From Sagittula sp048553715 (GTDB taxonomy: Bacteria > Pseudomonadota > Alphaproteobacteria > Rhodobacterales > Rhodobacteraceae): a stretch of DNA of 64,000 nt. The position numbers were made by a program, and so were the translations under genes. Positions 45,870-54,607 of the stretch are shown piece by piece. The notes below the pieces were generated by a model. The model was given only the letters and a program-made list of their open reading frames with translations. It was not told the origin of the DNA and ran no database searches. The DNA lies in contig NZ_JBLZNC010000002.1 of NCBI RefSeq assembly GCF_048553715.1, forward strand, positions 310,001 to 374,000, given 5' to 3'. The number at the start of each line of letters is the position of its first letter. Positions within the stretch are counted from its first letter, which is position 1.

Positions 45870-47270
45870 ATGGCCACGCAAAAACTGTATGCCGGCGCGA
45901 AGCTGCGCGATATTCGCAGCCGCCTCGGGCTGACGCAAAAGGATTTCGCGGCCAAGCTGGGGATCTCCCTGCCCTATCTCAACCAGATGGAAAACAACAA
46001 CCGCCCCGTGTCGACGACGGTGGTTCTGGCCTTGGCGCAGGAGTTCGGGTTTGACGTCACCGAACTGGGTCAGGGCGACGCAGAGCGTCTGGTAACCGAC
46101 ATGCGCGAGGCTTTGGCCGATCCAGTGTTTGGCGAGGCCGCGCCCCAACTGGCCGACCTTCGGTTGACGGCCTCTAACGCGCCGGTCCTGGCGCGCGCCT
46201 TTCTGGCGCTGCACCGCGCCTACCGACAAACCCACGAAAGGCTTGCCTCGCTGGACGAGGCGCTGGGGCGCGAGGGGTCGCAACTGCAGCCCAGCCCGTG
46301 GGAGGAAGTGCGCGACTTCTTTCATTACTGCGACAACTACATCGACGCCGTGGACCGCGCCGCAGAACGCTTTGCCAGCCAGATTGCCACCGAAAGCGAC
46401 CTGCGCAGCGGCGTCATTGCCCGGCTGGAGGCCGACGGCTGCGTGGTACGGTTTTCGCAGACAGCGCCGATGCGCACCTTTGACGTCACCCGTAAGGAAC
46501 TGACGCTGTCCTCGCTCTTGCCGGTGGAAACGCAGACCTTTCAACTGCTGGTGCAGATCGCGCTTCTTCGGCAAAATCAACTGCTGGATGCGACGCTTGA
46601 TCTGGCGCGCTTCCAATCGGACGAGGCCCGCGCCATCGCCAAGCTGGGGTTGGCCAACTACTACGCCGGTGCGGCGCTGATGCCCTACAGCGCGTTTCTA
46701 AGCGCGGCGCAGGACACGCGGCATGATCTGGAATTGTTGGCGGCCAAATTCGGCGCCTCGATCGAACAGGTCGCCCACCGGCTGTCCACCCTGCAGCGCC
46801 CCGGCGCCAAGGGCGTGCCGTTCTTCTTTGTGCGCGTGGATCAGGCCGGGACGATCACCAAGCGGCATTCGGCCACGCGGTTGCAATTCGCGCGCTTCGG
46901 CGGGGCCTGTCCGCTGTGGAACGTGCACCGCGCCTTCGAGACGCCGGGTCGCTTCCTGCGGCAGTTGGCGGAAACCCCTGACGGCGTGCGCTATATCTCG
47001 CTGGCCCATGACGTGTCCAAATCCGGTGGCCATTTTGGCGCGCCGGTGCGCCGCTATGCCATCGCTTTGGGATGTGAGGTGCGCCACGCGCAGGCGCTGG
47101 TCTATGCGGATGGGATGGATGTGAACCGTGCCTCGGCGTTTGAACCCATCGGAATTTCCTGCCGGATTTGCGAGCGGACGAACTGCCATCAACGTTCTGT
47201 TCCGCCATTGGAAAAACGCCTGACCACCACACCGCATTTGCGCGACGTGCTGCCCTATCAGCTGGACTGA
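45870..47270 (+). CDS. ScfR-family short-chain acyl-CoA regulator (PccR-like)
   Basis: A 466-residue transcription factor. The N-terminal XRE-type HTH (about 7-62) contains LRDIRSRLGLTQKDFAAKLGISLPYLNQME. A central IrrE/ImmA-like region follows. The C-terminal ScfR/DUF2083 domain (about 305-460) has the cysteine signature CRICERTNCHQRSVPP. The family senses short-chain acyl-CoAs: PccR controls propionyl-CoA carboxylase in Rhodobacter sphaeroides, and RamB is the actinobacterial relative. Location next to pccB and TTTGCAAA-type sites makes a PccR role likely. Its last 13 bp overlap the convergent amidase gene. Confidence 0.92.
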   Translation: MATQKLYAGAKLRDIRSRLGLTQKDFAAKLGISLPYLNQMENNNRPVSTTVVLALAQEFGFDVTELGQGDAERLVTDMREALADPVFGEAAPQLADLRLTASNAPVLARAFLALHRAYRQTHERLASLDEALGREGSQLQPSPWEEVRDFFHYCDNYIDAVDRAAERFASQIATESDLRSGVIARLEADGCVVRFSQTAPMRTFDVTRKELTLSSLLPVETQTFQLLVQIALLRQNQLLDATLDLARFQSDEARAIAKLGLANYYAGAALMPYSAFLSAAQDTRHDLELLAAKFGASIEQVAHRLSTLQRPGAKGVPFFFVRVDQAGTITKRHSATRLQFARFGGACPLWNVHRAFETPGRFLRQLAETPDGVRYISLAHDVSKSGGHFGAPVRRYAIALGCEVRHAQALVYADGMDVNRASAFEPIGISCRICERTNCHQRSVPPLEKRLTTTPHLRDVLPYQLD

Positions 47271-47917
47271 TCGCAGGGAAAGCGTGCCGCCAGATCGGCC
47301 ATCAGGGCGCGATCCATATCATCTAACGGACCGAAGGCCCGCGGGCGAAAGCGCAAGCGAAACGCTGCGAGAATGTCCTCTGGCGTCCCGCGATAGCCAA
47401 ACCGTCTTGCGTCCCTGTAGAAATCGCCGCCCTGCCCCGCCTGCGGCCAGACGGACAGCCCACGCCGCGCCAACCGCTGCCAATCAAAGCGCGGGCCGGG
47501 ATCGATCTTGCGCCCTGTCGCGATATCGGAATGGGCCAGCACACGCGACGCAGGGATCGACCAGCGCGCCATGATCTCGCCAAGCAACACCTCCAGCACA
47601 GCCATCTGAGGTTCGGGAAAGGGGTGCGTGGCAGGGTTGGCAAGCTCAATCCCGACGCTGCGGGAATTCACATCCGCGCACTCGCCCCAAGCCCCGCGCC
47701 CTGCGTGCCAAGCGCGATCCTCCTCTCGCACCATCTGCCACAGCCGCCCGTCCTCTGCGATCAGGTAGTGGGCCGAGACCTCGAACGCGGGGTCGCACAG
47801 ACGATCCAAGGCAGCCTCGGCGCTGGTCATGGCCGTGTAATGGATCAAAACGCAATCCGGCGCGGAACACCCGCGCCGGTCGCCAAAATTATCAGATGCG
47901 TGCCAGATCGGCTGCAC
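47258..47917 (-). CDS. N-acetylmuramoyl-L-alanine amidase, AmpD (Amidase_2) type
   Basis: A 219-residue zinc amidase of the AmpD/PGRP fold without a signal peptide, so probably cytoplasmic and acting in muropeptide recycling. Zinc-ligand strings are CVLIHYTAM (His26) and VLAHSDIATGRKIDPG. SAHYLIAEDGRLWQMV and RAWHAGRGAWGE are typical of the family. The start is a GTG at 47917; no suitable ATG exists before the conserved core. It ends inside the scfR 3' end (13-bp convergent overlap). The next gene upstream, 8 bp away, encodes an Excalibur lipoprotein. Confidence 0.88.
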   Translation of the reverse strand: MQPIWHASDNFGDRRGCSAPDCVLIHYTAMTSAEAALDRLCDPAFEVSAHYLIAEDGRLWQMVREEDRAWHAGRGAWGECADVNSRSVGIELANPATHPFPEPQMAVLEVLLGEIMARWSIPASRVLAHSDIATGRKIDPGPRFDWQRLARRGLSVWPQAGQGGDFYRDARRFGYRGTPEDILAAFRLRFRPRAFGPLDDMDRALMADLAARFPCDQSS

Positions 47918-47925
47918 GGGCAGGC

Positions 47926-48591
47926 TTAGCCCCGCGCGGCGCGGAACGGCGCCGGGTTCCAGCCGCAGGCGTAGCCGTCGCCGTCAGGGTCCATGCCCTT
48001 GCGATCACGCTCAGGCCCGCCCAGCGCGAGGAATTCCTCTTGCGCCAGATCGGCAGAGGCAAACGCCCCACAGGATTGCGCGTATTTGGTTTCTGCGCGG
48101 AAGGACGAGCGGTTGTACAGCGGCGTGCCAACAGGGTTGGTGGTCTGCAACGCGTAGGCCACGATATTGGGTCGGCTCGATCCGGGGCGCGCAGGCAGAT
48201 CGGTCGGCTGGATCACCTGATACTGGGCGCGGTTCTGGGCGATCAGCGCCGCATCGGCCTGAATGTCCCGCTGGGCGGACACCGCGTCAAAATCGTTCTC
48301 GCCCGAAATGCCGCGTGCGTTTTCAACAACTTCCGGTGCGGGGTTCGAGGGTGAAGCATTCACCGGCGCCTCGCCGGAATTCAGCGCCGCCGCCGCCTGA
48401 CGTGCGATGTCATCGGTGCTGGAGGCCGCCGGATCGCCGTTCAACTGCGCCTCGCGCGCCTCGCGGTAATCGTCGTAGTTGCCAAAACCCACGCCCTGTC
48501 CGGTGTCCACAACGCCCGCTGCGCTGTCCGGCACAGAATGTGTACAGTTCGCCAGCGCCACCAGCGCGACACCACAAAGAAAAATCCGCAT
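47926..48591 (-). CDS. Lipoprotein with C-terminal Excalibur-type calcium-binding motif
   Basis: A 221-residue lipoprotein (signal MRIFLCGVALVALANC, lipobox Cys16). The central region is rich in Ala/Asp/Asn and probably disordered (about 20-115). The C-terminus (about 165-218) has YNRSSFRAETKYAQSC and the Excalibur signature DPDGDGYACGWNPAPFR, a single EF-hand-like loop with a paired cysteine. Such modules bind calcium at the envelope surface. The start at 48591 was chosen for the signal peptide; the longer upstream frame has none. A terminator separates it from gatA. Confidence 0.82.
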   Translation of the reverse strand: MRIFLCGVALVALANCTHSVPDSAAGVVDTGQGVGFGNYDDYREAREAQLNGDPAASSTDDIARQAAAALNSGEAPVNASPSNPAPEVVENARGISGENDFDAVSAQRDIQADAALIAQNRAQYQVIQPTDLPARPGSSRPNIVAYALQTTNPVGTPLYNRSSFRAETKYAQSCGAFASADLAQEEFLALGGPERDRKGMDPDGDGYACGWNPAPFRAARG

Positions 48592-48604
48592 GTCCTCAGC
48601 CCCA

Positions 48605-48640
48605 TAGAAATGGGGGGCGCGGTTTTCCGCACCCCCATCC
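48605..48640 (-). terminator. Terminator of gatCA
   Basis: On the minus strand ATGGGGGTGCGG pairs with CCGCGCCCCCCAT (48627-48638 and 48610-48622, one unpaired base) around TTTT/AAAA, ending in TTTC. It lies 13 bp past the gatA stop. Confidence 0.75.
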
Positions 48641-48652
48641 TTTTTCAATGCC

Positions 48653-50140
48653 TTACCACCATTTTGCAGGCTTGGAAACAAAGCCTGCAGCCTGTTCCAG
48701 CGCATAGGCGGTATTCAGCAGATCACCCTCTTCCCACGGGCGGCCAATCAGTTGCAGCCCAAGCGGCAGCCCCTGTTTGTCGAGGCCCGCAGGCACAGCC
48801 ACACCGGGCAGACCGGCAAGGTTCAGCGTCACGGTAAAGACGTCGTTGAGGTACATCTTGACCGGATCTGCGTCCTTCATCTCGCCGATGCCAAAGGCGC
48901 TGGAGGGCGTTGCAGGCGCAAGGATCGCATCCACGCCGGCAGCAAAGACATCTTCGAAGTCTTTCTTGATCAGCGTGCGCACTTTGCGCGCCTTGTTGTA
49001 GTAGGCGTCGTAGAAGCCTGCGGACAGCACGTAGGTGCCCACCATTATGCGGCGCTTGACCTCGTCACCGAAACCTTCGGCGCGGGTCTTTTCGTACATC
49101 TCGGTGATGCCATCACCGGTGCCCAGCGCAGCGCGGAGGCCAAAGCGGACACCGTCATAGCGCGCAAGGTTCGACGAGGCTTCGGCCGGGGCGATCACGT
49201 AGTAGGTCGGCAGCGCGTATTTCGTATGCGGCAGCGACACATCGACGATTTCCGCACCGGCGTCCTGCAGCATCTTGCGGCCTTCGGCCCAGATGGAGGC
49301 AATCTCGTCGGGCATGCCGTCGACCTGATATTCGCGCGGAATACCGATCTTTTTTCCGCGGATGTCGCCGGTCAGCATGGCTTCGAAATCCGGCACTGCC
49401 AGATCGGCGCTTGTCGAATCCTTCGGGTCATGTCCCGCCATCGCCTGCAGCATGATGGCCGCGTCGCGCACGTCCTTGGTCATCGGGCCTGCCTGATCCA
49501 GCGAGGACGCATAGGCCACGATCCCCCAGCGCGAGCAGCGCCCGTAGGTCGGCTTGATGCCCGTGATGCCGGTAAAGGCCGCAGGCTGACGGATCGAGCC
49601 GCCGGTGTCGGTGCCGGTGGCGCCCAGACACAGGTCCGCCGCAACCGCCGCCGCAGAGCCGCCCGAAGACCCACCCGGTGTCAACGGCGTGTCGTCGCCC
49701 TCACGCCGCCACGGGTTGATGGACGCCCCGTAGCAGGTGTTCTCGTTCGAACTGCCCATGGCGAATTCATCCATGTTCAGCTTGCCCAGCATCACCGCGC
49801 CGTCATTGAACAACTGGCTGGTGACAGTGGATTCATATTCGGGCTTGAACCCTTCGAGGATGCTGGACGCTGCCTGCGACGGCACGCCCTTGGTGCAGAA
49901 CACATCCTTGATGCCCAGCGGGATGCCGCACAGCGACGGCGCATCACCGGCCTTTATCCGGGTGTCCGCAGCGGCGGCCTGCGCGCGCGCGATGTCTGCA
50001 GTCTGGTGGACAAAGGCGTTCAGCGCACCGGCGCCGTCGATGGCCCCCAGACAGGCATCGGTCAGCTCGGCCGAGGTCACATCGCCCTTGCGCAGCGCGT
50101 CGCGCGCCTCGGAGATTTTCAGTTTTGTCAGATCGCTCAT
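48653..50140 (-). CDS. gatA: Asp/Glu-tRNA amidotransferase subunit A
   Basis: A 495-residue amidase-signature enzyme that supplies ammonia for converting Glu-tRNA(Gln) and Asp-tRNA(Asn) to the cognate amides. The Ser-cisSer-Lys site is visible: the lysine in LCGIPLGIKDVF, the serines in TPGGSSGGSAAAVA and in DTGGSIRQPAAFTG. SLDQAGPMTKDVRDAA is also characteristic. The ATG at 50140 overlaps the gatC stop by one base (TGATG). gatB is not in the window, so the operon is split here as in many alphaproteobacteria. Confidence 0.97.
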   Translation of the reverse strand: MSDLTKLKISEARDALRKGDVTSAELTDACLGAIDGAGALNAFVHQTADIARAQAAAADTRIKAGDAPSLCGIPLGIKDVFCTKGVPSQAASSILEGFKPEYESTVTSQLFNDGAVMLGKLNMDEFAMGSSNENTCYGASINPWRREGDDTPLTPGGSSGGSAAAVAADLCLGATGTDTGGSIRQPAAFTGITGIKPTYGRCSRWGIVAYASSLDQAGPMTKDVRDAAIMLQAMAGHDPKDSTSADLAVPDFEAMLTGDIRGKKIGIPREYQVDGMPDEIASIWAEGRKMLQDAGAEIVDVSLPHTKYALPTYYVIAPAEASSNLARYDGVRFGLRAALGTGDGITEMYEKTRAEGFGDEVKRRIMVGTYVLSAGFYDAYYNKARKVRTLIKKDFEDVFAAGVDAILAPATPSSAFGIGEMKDADPVKMYLNDVFTVTLNLAGLPGVAVPAGLDKQGLPLGLQLIGRPWEEGDLLNTAYALEQAAGFVSKPAKWW

Positions 50141-50427
50141 CACTCGACCACCTTCGGCACGGCAAAGAAACCCTCGCGCGCATCGGGCGCGTTTTTCAGG
50201 ACCTTGTCCTGTATGTTGCCATCGGTCACACCATCGGCGCGCCGCTTCAGACGCATCGGGGTGACGGACACCATCGGCTCGACACCGTCGACGTCGACTT
50301 CGCCCAACTGCTCGATGAAGCCGAGGATATCGTTAAAGGCATGCGCCAGTTCGGGCAGCTCGTCCTTGTCCACCTTGATCCGCGCGAGCTTGGCAACGCG
50401 GGCGGCGGTCTCGATGTCGATCGACAT
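50140..50427 (-). CDS. gatC: Asp/Glu-tRNA amidotransferase subunit C
   Basis: A 95-residue GatC, which wraps around GatA and stabilises the GatCAB complex. It starts MSIDIETAARVAKLARIKV, contains LPELAHAFNDILGFIEQL, and ends with the usual LKNAPDAREGFFAVPKVVE. It is translated just ahead of gatA. The 193-bp region upstream is shared with a divergent glycosyltransferase-like gene and contains a GC-rich palindrome. Confidence 0.96.
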   Translation of the reverse strand: MSIDIETAARVAKLARIKVDKDELPELAHAFNDILGFIEQLGEVDVDGVEPMVSVTPMRLKRRADGVTDGNIQDKVLKNAPDAREGFFAVPKVVE

Positions 50428-50530
50428 TGGGGGGCCTCATTTGCGAAAAATATCTTGGGGCCGCTTTACCGCCCCATGCCGCCAGTCGCAAGCCTATGGG
50501 CCATCCGGCGTGCCCCGAATGCAGCAGACC

Positions 50531-50555
50531 GTAGGGCGGGGCTGTGCCCCGCCTT
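50531..50555. repeat. REP-like palindrome, copy 1
   Basis: GGCGGGGC (50535-50542) and GCCCCGCC (50546-50553) flank a TGT loop, preceded by GTAG. It lies between divergent genes, so it is not placed to act as a terminator. It resembles the palindrome at 53664-53690 in sequence and in its GTAGG start. Confidence 0.5.
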
Positions 50556-50620
50556 CCCCCCGCTCGCCACATTAACTATAGTCCGGCAAAACACGCATTG
50601 GTGGCAGGGGCAGAACGATC

Positions 50621-51655
50621 ATGGCAGGCGGCACGACGCGCAAACCCACGGCAAAGAAACCGGCCAGGGCCCCGCAGCAGGCCAACATTCTGATTGTGGG
50701 GCAAAACGGGCGTCTCGCCTATGAGGCGCTGACCTTTGCCGCCTCGCGTGCGGCCATGTCCCCCAACGACGGGTTCAAGCTGTATGTGGCCGAACCCGAA
50801 CCCAACGACAAATGGCCCAATGACCCCACCATCCGCGACGGCGATATTCGCGCAGCACTTGAGGGGTTTGGCGCGGAGATCATCCGCTTCCCCTCGCATC
50901 ACTTCGGCCATGCCTACCCCTATGGCAACAAGATCGAGGCGCTGTTTGCCCTGCCCAAAGGCGAGCCGTTCATTTTCTTCGACACCGATACACTGGTGCT
51001 GGATGATCTGGCCTCTGTCCCGTTTGATTTCGATCGCCCCACCGCATCCATGCAGCGCGAAGGCACTTGGCCAAAGCTGGAACTCTACGGCCCCGGCTAC
51101 GCCGAGACCTGGGGCGCGCTATATGACAAGTTCGGGCTGGATTTCGACAGCAGTCTCGACCTGTCGCAGCCTGACGAATACTGGCAGCGTTACCTGTATT
51201 TCAATGCGGGCTTTTTCTTTTACAAATGCCCGCATGCCTTTGGTCAGCGGTTTCTGGACTATGCGCTGGCGATCCGCGACGACGCCCCGCCCGAACTGGT
51301 CTGCCAAAGCTTTGACCCCTGGCTCGATCAGGTGGCCCTGCCACTGGTCATCCATTCCTTTGGCGGCGGGCGCGACACGCTGCCTGCAGGGCTTCTCGAC
51401 GGATCTGTGACGTGTCACTACCGCACGTTGCCTTTGCTTTACGCCCGCGAAAGCGAGACTGCGGTGCGCGTGCTCGAAGATGTCACCGCCCCCAATCCGA
51501 TCAAGAAACTGCTCAAACAATATGAGCCGTTCAAACGGATGATCTATCAGGGGCGGGGTCACAAAGTGCGCGCGCTGTTCGACCAGACCGACCTACCGCG
51601 CCGCGAACAAACCATTCGCAACACGATCAAGCGCGAGGGGTTCTGGATGCGGTGA
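50621..51655 (+). CDS. Glycosyltransferase-like (GT-A fold) protein
   Basis: A 344-residue protein with a basic, Lys/Pro-rich N-terminus (about 1-20). A domain with Rossmann-like opening ANILIVGQNGRLAYEALTF follows, then the probable DxD metal site FFDTDTLVLDD (Asp121 and Asp123). Further segments AYPYGNKIEALFAL and YLYFNAGFFFYKCP are typical of GT-A enzymes that bind a nucleotide sugar. The acceptor is unknown. No signal or membrane segment is present. It is divergent from gatC and convergent with a membrane-protein gene 5 bp away. Confidence 0.68.
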   Translation: MAGGTTRKPTAKKPARAPQQANILIVGQNGRLAYEALTFAASRAAMSPNDGFKLYVAEPEPNDKWPNDPTIRDGDIRAALEGFGAEIIRFPSHHFGHAYPYGNKIEALFALPKGEPFIFFDTDTLVLDDLASVPFDFDRPTASMQREGTWPKLELYGPGYAETWGALYDKFGLDFDSSLDLSQPDEYWQRYLYFNAGFFFYKCPHAFGQRFLDYALAIRDDAPPELVCQSFDPWLDQVALPLVIHSFGGGRDTLPAGLLDGSVTCHYRTLPLLYARESETAVRVLEDVTAPNPIKKLLKQYEPFKRMIYQGRGHKVRALFDQTDLPRREQTIRNTIKREGFWMR

Positions 51656-51660
51656 ACCTG

Positions 51661-52113
51661 TCAGGCCACCGCTGCGCGCCCCTGCAAACGGGCAAACACC
51701 GCTGCAATTACCAGCGTCATGCCGACGTGTCCGACAAAGGACGACTGCGTATAGGCGCCAAAGCCCATCATGAAATCGCGCCCGACGATCTGGGCCAGAA
51801 ACCCTTGGGCGATGAACCACAGGGCAACCCCGGTGATGGCCCCGGCCGTGGTCCAGCCCCTAGGCAGCACACGCCACGCCGCCCAGACAAGCGCTGCAAA
51901 CCCGACCACGCCCAACGCCACATGCAGCGCAAAGGCAATCGGATAGCCATAGCTCAGGCCCAGCAGCTGCTTACCCAGCCCCATGACCAGATTGGCAGGT
52001 TCCAGCGTGACCCCGAACAGCCACGGCGAGATCAGCCACGCATAAAGCTCGAAGGCGATTTGCCCGAGGGCTCCGGCAATCAAAAGCGGGCGGATCGGGG
52101 GGACGTATGTCAT
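51661..52113 (-). CDS. Four-helix membrane protein of unknown function
   Basis: A 150-residue hydrophobic protein with about four transmembrane segments (around 8-28, 45-85 as two, and 95-140). It has conserved-looking aromatic/Gly motifs such as ELYAWLISPWLFG and SYGYPIAFALHVALG. No family recognised. I chose the ATG at 52113 because AGAGACAG precedes it; an in-frame GTG 13 codons upstream would add a polar leader. The 245-bp gap on its right holds a bulged hairpin and the metY ribosome site. Confidence 0.72.
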   Translation of the reverse strand: MTYVPPIRPLLIAGALGQIAFELYAWLISPWLFGVTLEPANLVMGLGKQLLGLSYGYPIAFALHVALGVVGFAALVWAAWRVLPRGWTTAGAITGVALWFIAQGFLAQIVGRDFMMGFGAYTQSSFVGHVGMTLVIAAVFARLQGRAAVA

Positions 52114-52211
52114 GGGCTGTCTCTTTGCTGATAAGGTGGCCGTTGTGGTCACGCTTGAAAGCTGCGCTGCCTCATAGGCGATTTCCAGCCAGATCGCGCA
52201 AACGTTGATTG

Positions 52212-52258
52212 TTGTCAGAGGGCTGGCAGAAATAGGGCCCTCAGCTCAGCCCTGACAA
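52212..52258. promoter_or_regulatory. Bulged hairpin upstream of the metY-type gene
   Basis: TTGTCA plus GGGCT on the left pair with AGCCC plus TGACAA on the right, with a two-base GA bulge on the left arm and a 23-nt apical region. It ends 100 bp before the ATG. It may be a leader-RNA structure or a DNA element. A SAM-II riboswitch was considered for this leader, but its conserved core was not found. Confidence 0.4.
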
Positions 52259-52358
52259 AGTTCCAACACGTCTTCGTGGTGGGGTGGCCATTGGCACGGC
52301 TTGTCGGCCTTCCAAAGCTCCCCTAGGGTCAAGCCGAACGCACTTTGGGAGGACCACC

Positions 52359-53654
52359 ATGAGCGACGGCACAACCACACCCGGTTTTGACACACTGCAA
52401 ATTCACGCAGGGGCGCGGCCCGATCCCGCGACCGGCGCACGTCAGACGCCCATCTACCAGACCACAGCCTATGTGTTTCGCGACGCCGAACATGCGGCCG
52501 CGTTGTTCAATCTCCAAGAGGTCGGCTACATCTATTCGCGCCTGACCAACCCGACGGTCGCCGCACTGCAGGAACGCATGGCCACGCTCGAAGGCGGCGT
52601 TGGCGCGGTTTGCTGCTCGTCCGGTCATGCGGCGCAGATCATGGCGCTGTTCCCGCTGATGGGTCCGGGGCTGAATATCGTGGCCTCCTCGCGCCTCTAT
52701 GGCGGCACGATCACGCAATTCAGCCAGACCATCAAACGCTTTGGATGGTCCGCCACCTTTGTGGATTTTGATGATCTCGACGCGGTCGAAGCAGCCATCG
52801 ACGACAACACCCGCGCGGTGTTTTGCGAAAGCATCGCCAACCCCGGCGGCTATATCACCGACCTCGACGCGATTTCTGCGATTGCCGACAAGGCGGGCGT
52901 GCCGCTGATTGTCGACAACACCTCGGCCACGCCATATCTGTGCCGCCCCATCGAACATGGCGCCACGCTGGTTGTGCATTCCATGACCAAATACCTGACC
53001 GGGAACGGCACCGTCACCGGCGGTGTGGTCGTGGATTCGGGCAAATTCGACTGGTCGGCGAGCGATAAATTCCCGTCCCTCTCGGCCCCGGAGCCCGCCT
53101 ATCACGGGCTGAAATTCCACGAGACCTTTGGCGGGCTGGCCTTCACATTCCACGGCATTGCCATCGGTCTGCGCGATCTGGGCATGACCCTGAACCCGCA
53201 GGCGGCGCATTACACCCTGATGGGGATCGAAACCCTGTCCTTGCGGATGGAAAAGCACGTGGCCAACGCACGGGAAGTCGCTGGCTGGCTGCAAACCCAT
53301 GACGCAGTAGAGGCCGTGACCTATGCCGGGTTGGACAGCTCCCCCTATCACGACCGCGTCGCGCGGATCTGCCCCAAGGGCGCGGGCGGGCTGTTCACCA
53401 TCGCGCTAAAGGGCGGCTACGACGCCTGCGTCAAATTCGTCGATTCGCTGGAGATTTTCAGCCATGTGGCCAACTTGGGCGACACGCGCAGCCTTGTGAT
53501 CCACTCGGCATCCACCACGCACCGGCAACTGACCGAAGACCAACAGATCGCCGCTGGCGCCGCGCCAAACGTTGTGCGCATCTCCATCGGCACCGAGGAT
53601 CCCGCGGATCTCATCGCCGATCTGACACAGGCGCTGGCCAAAGCGGCCGGGTGA
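52359..53654 (+). CDS. O-acetylhomoserine sulfhydrylase (MetY-type Cys/Met metabolism PLP enzyme)
   Basis: A 431-residue fold-type I enzyme of the Cys/Met metabolism family. It begins PGFDTLQIHAGARPDPATGA and contains IYSRLTNPTVAALQERMA. The PLP lysine is Lys211 in HSMTKYLTGNGT, and the C-terminal signature reads LGDTRSLVIHSASTTHRQL. Length and the GAxxRxxPIYQTTAYVF start favour O-acetylhomoserine aminocarboxypropyltransferase, which makes homocysteine from sulfide; methionine gamma-lyase is the main alternative. GGGAGGA precedes the ATG. It is transcribed alone. Confidence 0.9.
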   Translation: MSDGTTTPGFDTLQIHAGARPDPATGARQTPIYQTTAYVFRDAEHAAALFNLQEVGYIYSRLTNPTVAALQERMATLEGGVGAVCCSSGHAAQIMALFPLMGPGLNIVASSRLYGGTITQFSQTIKRFGWSATFVDFDDLDAVEAAIDDNTRAVFCESIANPGGYITDLDAISAIADKAGVPLIVDNTSATPYLCRPIEHGATLVVHSMTKYLTGNGTVTGGVVVDSGKFDWSASDKFPSLSAPEPAYHGLKFHETFGGLAFTFHGIAIGLRDLGMTLNPQAAHYTLMGIETLSLRMEKHVANAREVAGWLQTHDAVEAVTYAGLDSSPYHDRVARICPKGAGGLFTIALKGGYDACVKFVDSLEIFSHVANLGDTRSLVIHSASTTHRQLTEDQQIAAGAAPNVVRISIGTEDPADLIADLTQALAKAAG

Positions 53655-53663
53655 TCCACCGCG

Positions 53664-53690
53664 TAGGTCGGGGATTTTCCCCGACCTGCC
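53664..53690. repeat. REP-like palindrome, copy 2
   Basis: AGGTCGGGG (53666-53674) and CCCCGACCT (53680-53688) form a perfect 9-bp stem with an ATTTT loop, preceded by GT. It sits between the convergent metY-type and SIMPL genes and could also slow transcription there, but no T run follows. It is related to the element at 50531-50555. Confidence 0.55.
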
Positions 53691-53698
53691 CCCCTGCC

Positions 53699-54433
53699 TT
53701 ACTGCAGGATCTCGAACACCATCGTGACCTCGGAGCGCACTGCCGTCTCGCCCACGGCCACCGGCACAGACCGCGCGTCAGCCGCCTCCAGCATCATGGG
53801 TTCCGCCATTTTGCGCACCGGCCCTTCGGGTTGCGCTGTGCCGCTATCACGGATGCTGACGACACGGCCCACACGCACCTCTGCGGCCTCGGCGAACAGC
53901 TTGGCCTTGTCCATCGCGTCACGCACGGCGGCGGTGCGCGCTTCGGCCCGCAAGGGCGCATCATCTTGCAAACTAAAGCTGATCCCGCCAAGGCGTGTCG
54001 CCCCCTTGCCCAGAACCGCGCCGAGAATATCGCCCAGCTTGTCCATATCGCGCACGCGAATATCGATCATGTTGCGGGCGAAATAGCCGACAAAGATCTG
54101 CTCGTCGCGTTCACGGTTCCATTTGGTCTCTTCGGTCACCGACAGATCCCGGGTCTGGATGTCCGCGTCTTCCAGACCAAGGTCGGACAGCTCGGCGATG
54201 ATCGCTTCGACTGCGGCACTTGTCGCATCCATGGCCGCCTGCGCGCTCTCGCCCCGCCCTTCGGCGCCCAAAGACACCGTCGCCATATCCGGAACTGCCG
54301 TCACACGGGATTCGCCTGTGACAGTCATCTGCGCAACATCCTGTGCGCGGACAGGCAGTGCCGCCCCCGCTGCGAGAACCGCACAGGCGACTGCTGCCAG
54401 AACCGGACCGGTGAACCTTTGTGAAATGCGCAT
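53699..54433 (-). CDS. Periplasmic SIMPL domain (DUF541) protein
   Basis: A 244-residue exported protein with a signal peptide (about 1-30, ending LPVRAQ) and a SIMPL/DUF541 domain (about 35-242). Features include MTVTGESRVTAVPDMATVSLGAE, the DADIQTRDLSVTEETKW strand and a C-terminal SEVTMVFEI. Related proteins such as BP26/Omp28 assemble into ring-like oligomers in the periplasm and are linked to oxidative stress protection; the function here is not known. AAGGAG precedes the ATG at 54433. It is divergent from the large PilM/PilP-like gene. Confidence 0.9.
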   Translation of the reverse strand: MRISQRFTGPVLAAVACAVLAAGAALPVRAQDVAQMTVTGESRVTAVPDMATVSLGAEGRGESAQAAMDATSAAVEAIIAELSDLGLEDADIQTRDLSVTEETKWNRERDEQIFVGYFARNMIDIRVRDMDKLGDILGAVLGKGATRLGGISFSLQDDAPLRAEARTAAVRDAMDKAKLFAEAAEVRVGRVVSIRDSGTAQPEGPVRKMAEPMMLEAADARSVPVAVGETAVRSEVTMVFEILQ

Positions 54434-54607
54434 GCTGTGCTCCTTTTCCTTGAGCCCTCGTATCGCGCGCCACAGTCGGCCCCGCCCGCCCCGCTGGCAA
54501 TCCCTGCCCACAGGACATTCTTTTCCTCGGCAAAGACTTGCCGTATATTCGCGACGACTGGGATTTATCCCTCCCCCGAGCATGGCAGGACTGGTAAGAC
54601 CCCCGGC

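Noticed and set aside
52280..52358. Possible SAM-II riboswitch just upstream of the metY-type gene (GGCC pairing around a CGGCTTG segment).
   Set aside because: The stem is only four self-complementary bases and the conserved GCUAAA-type element is absent.
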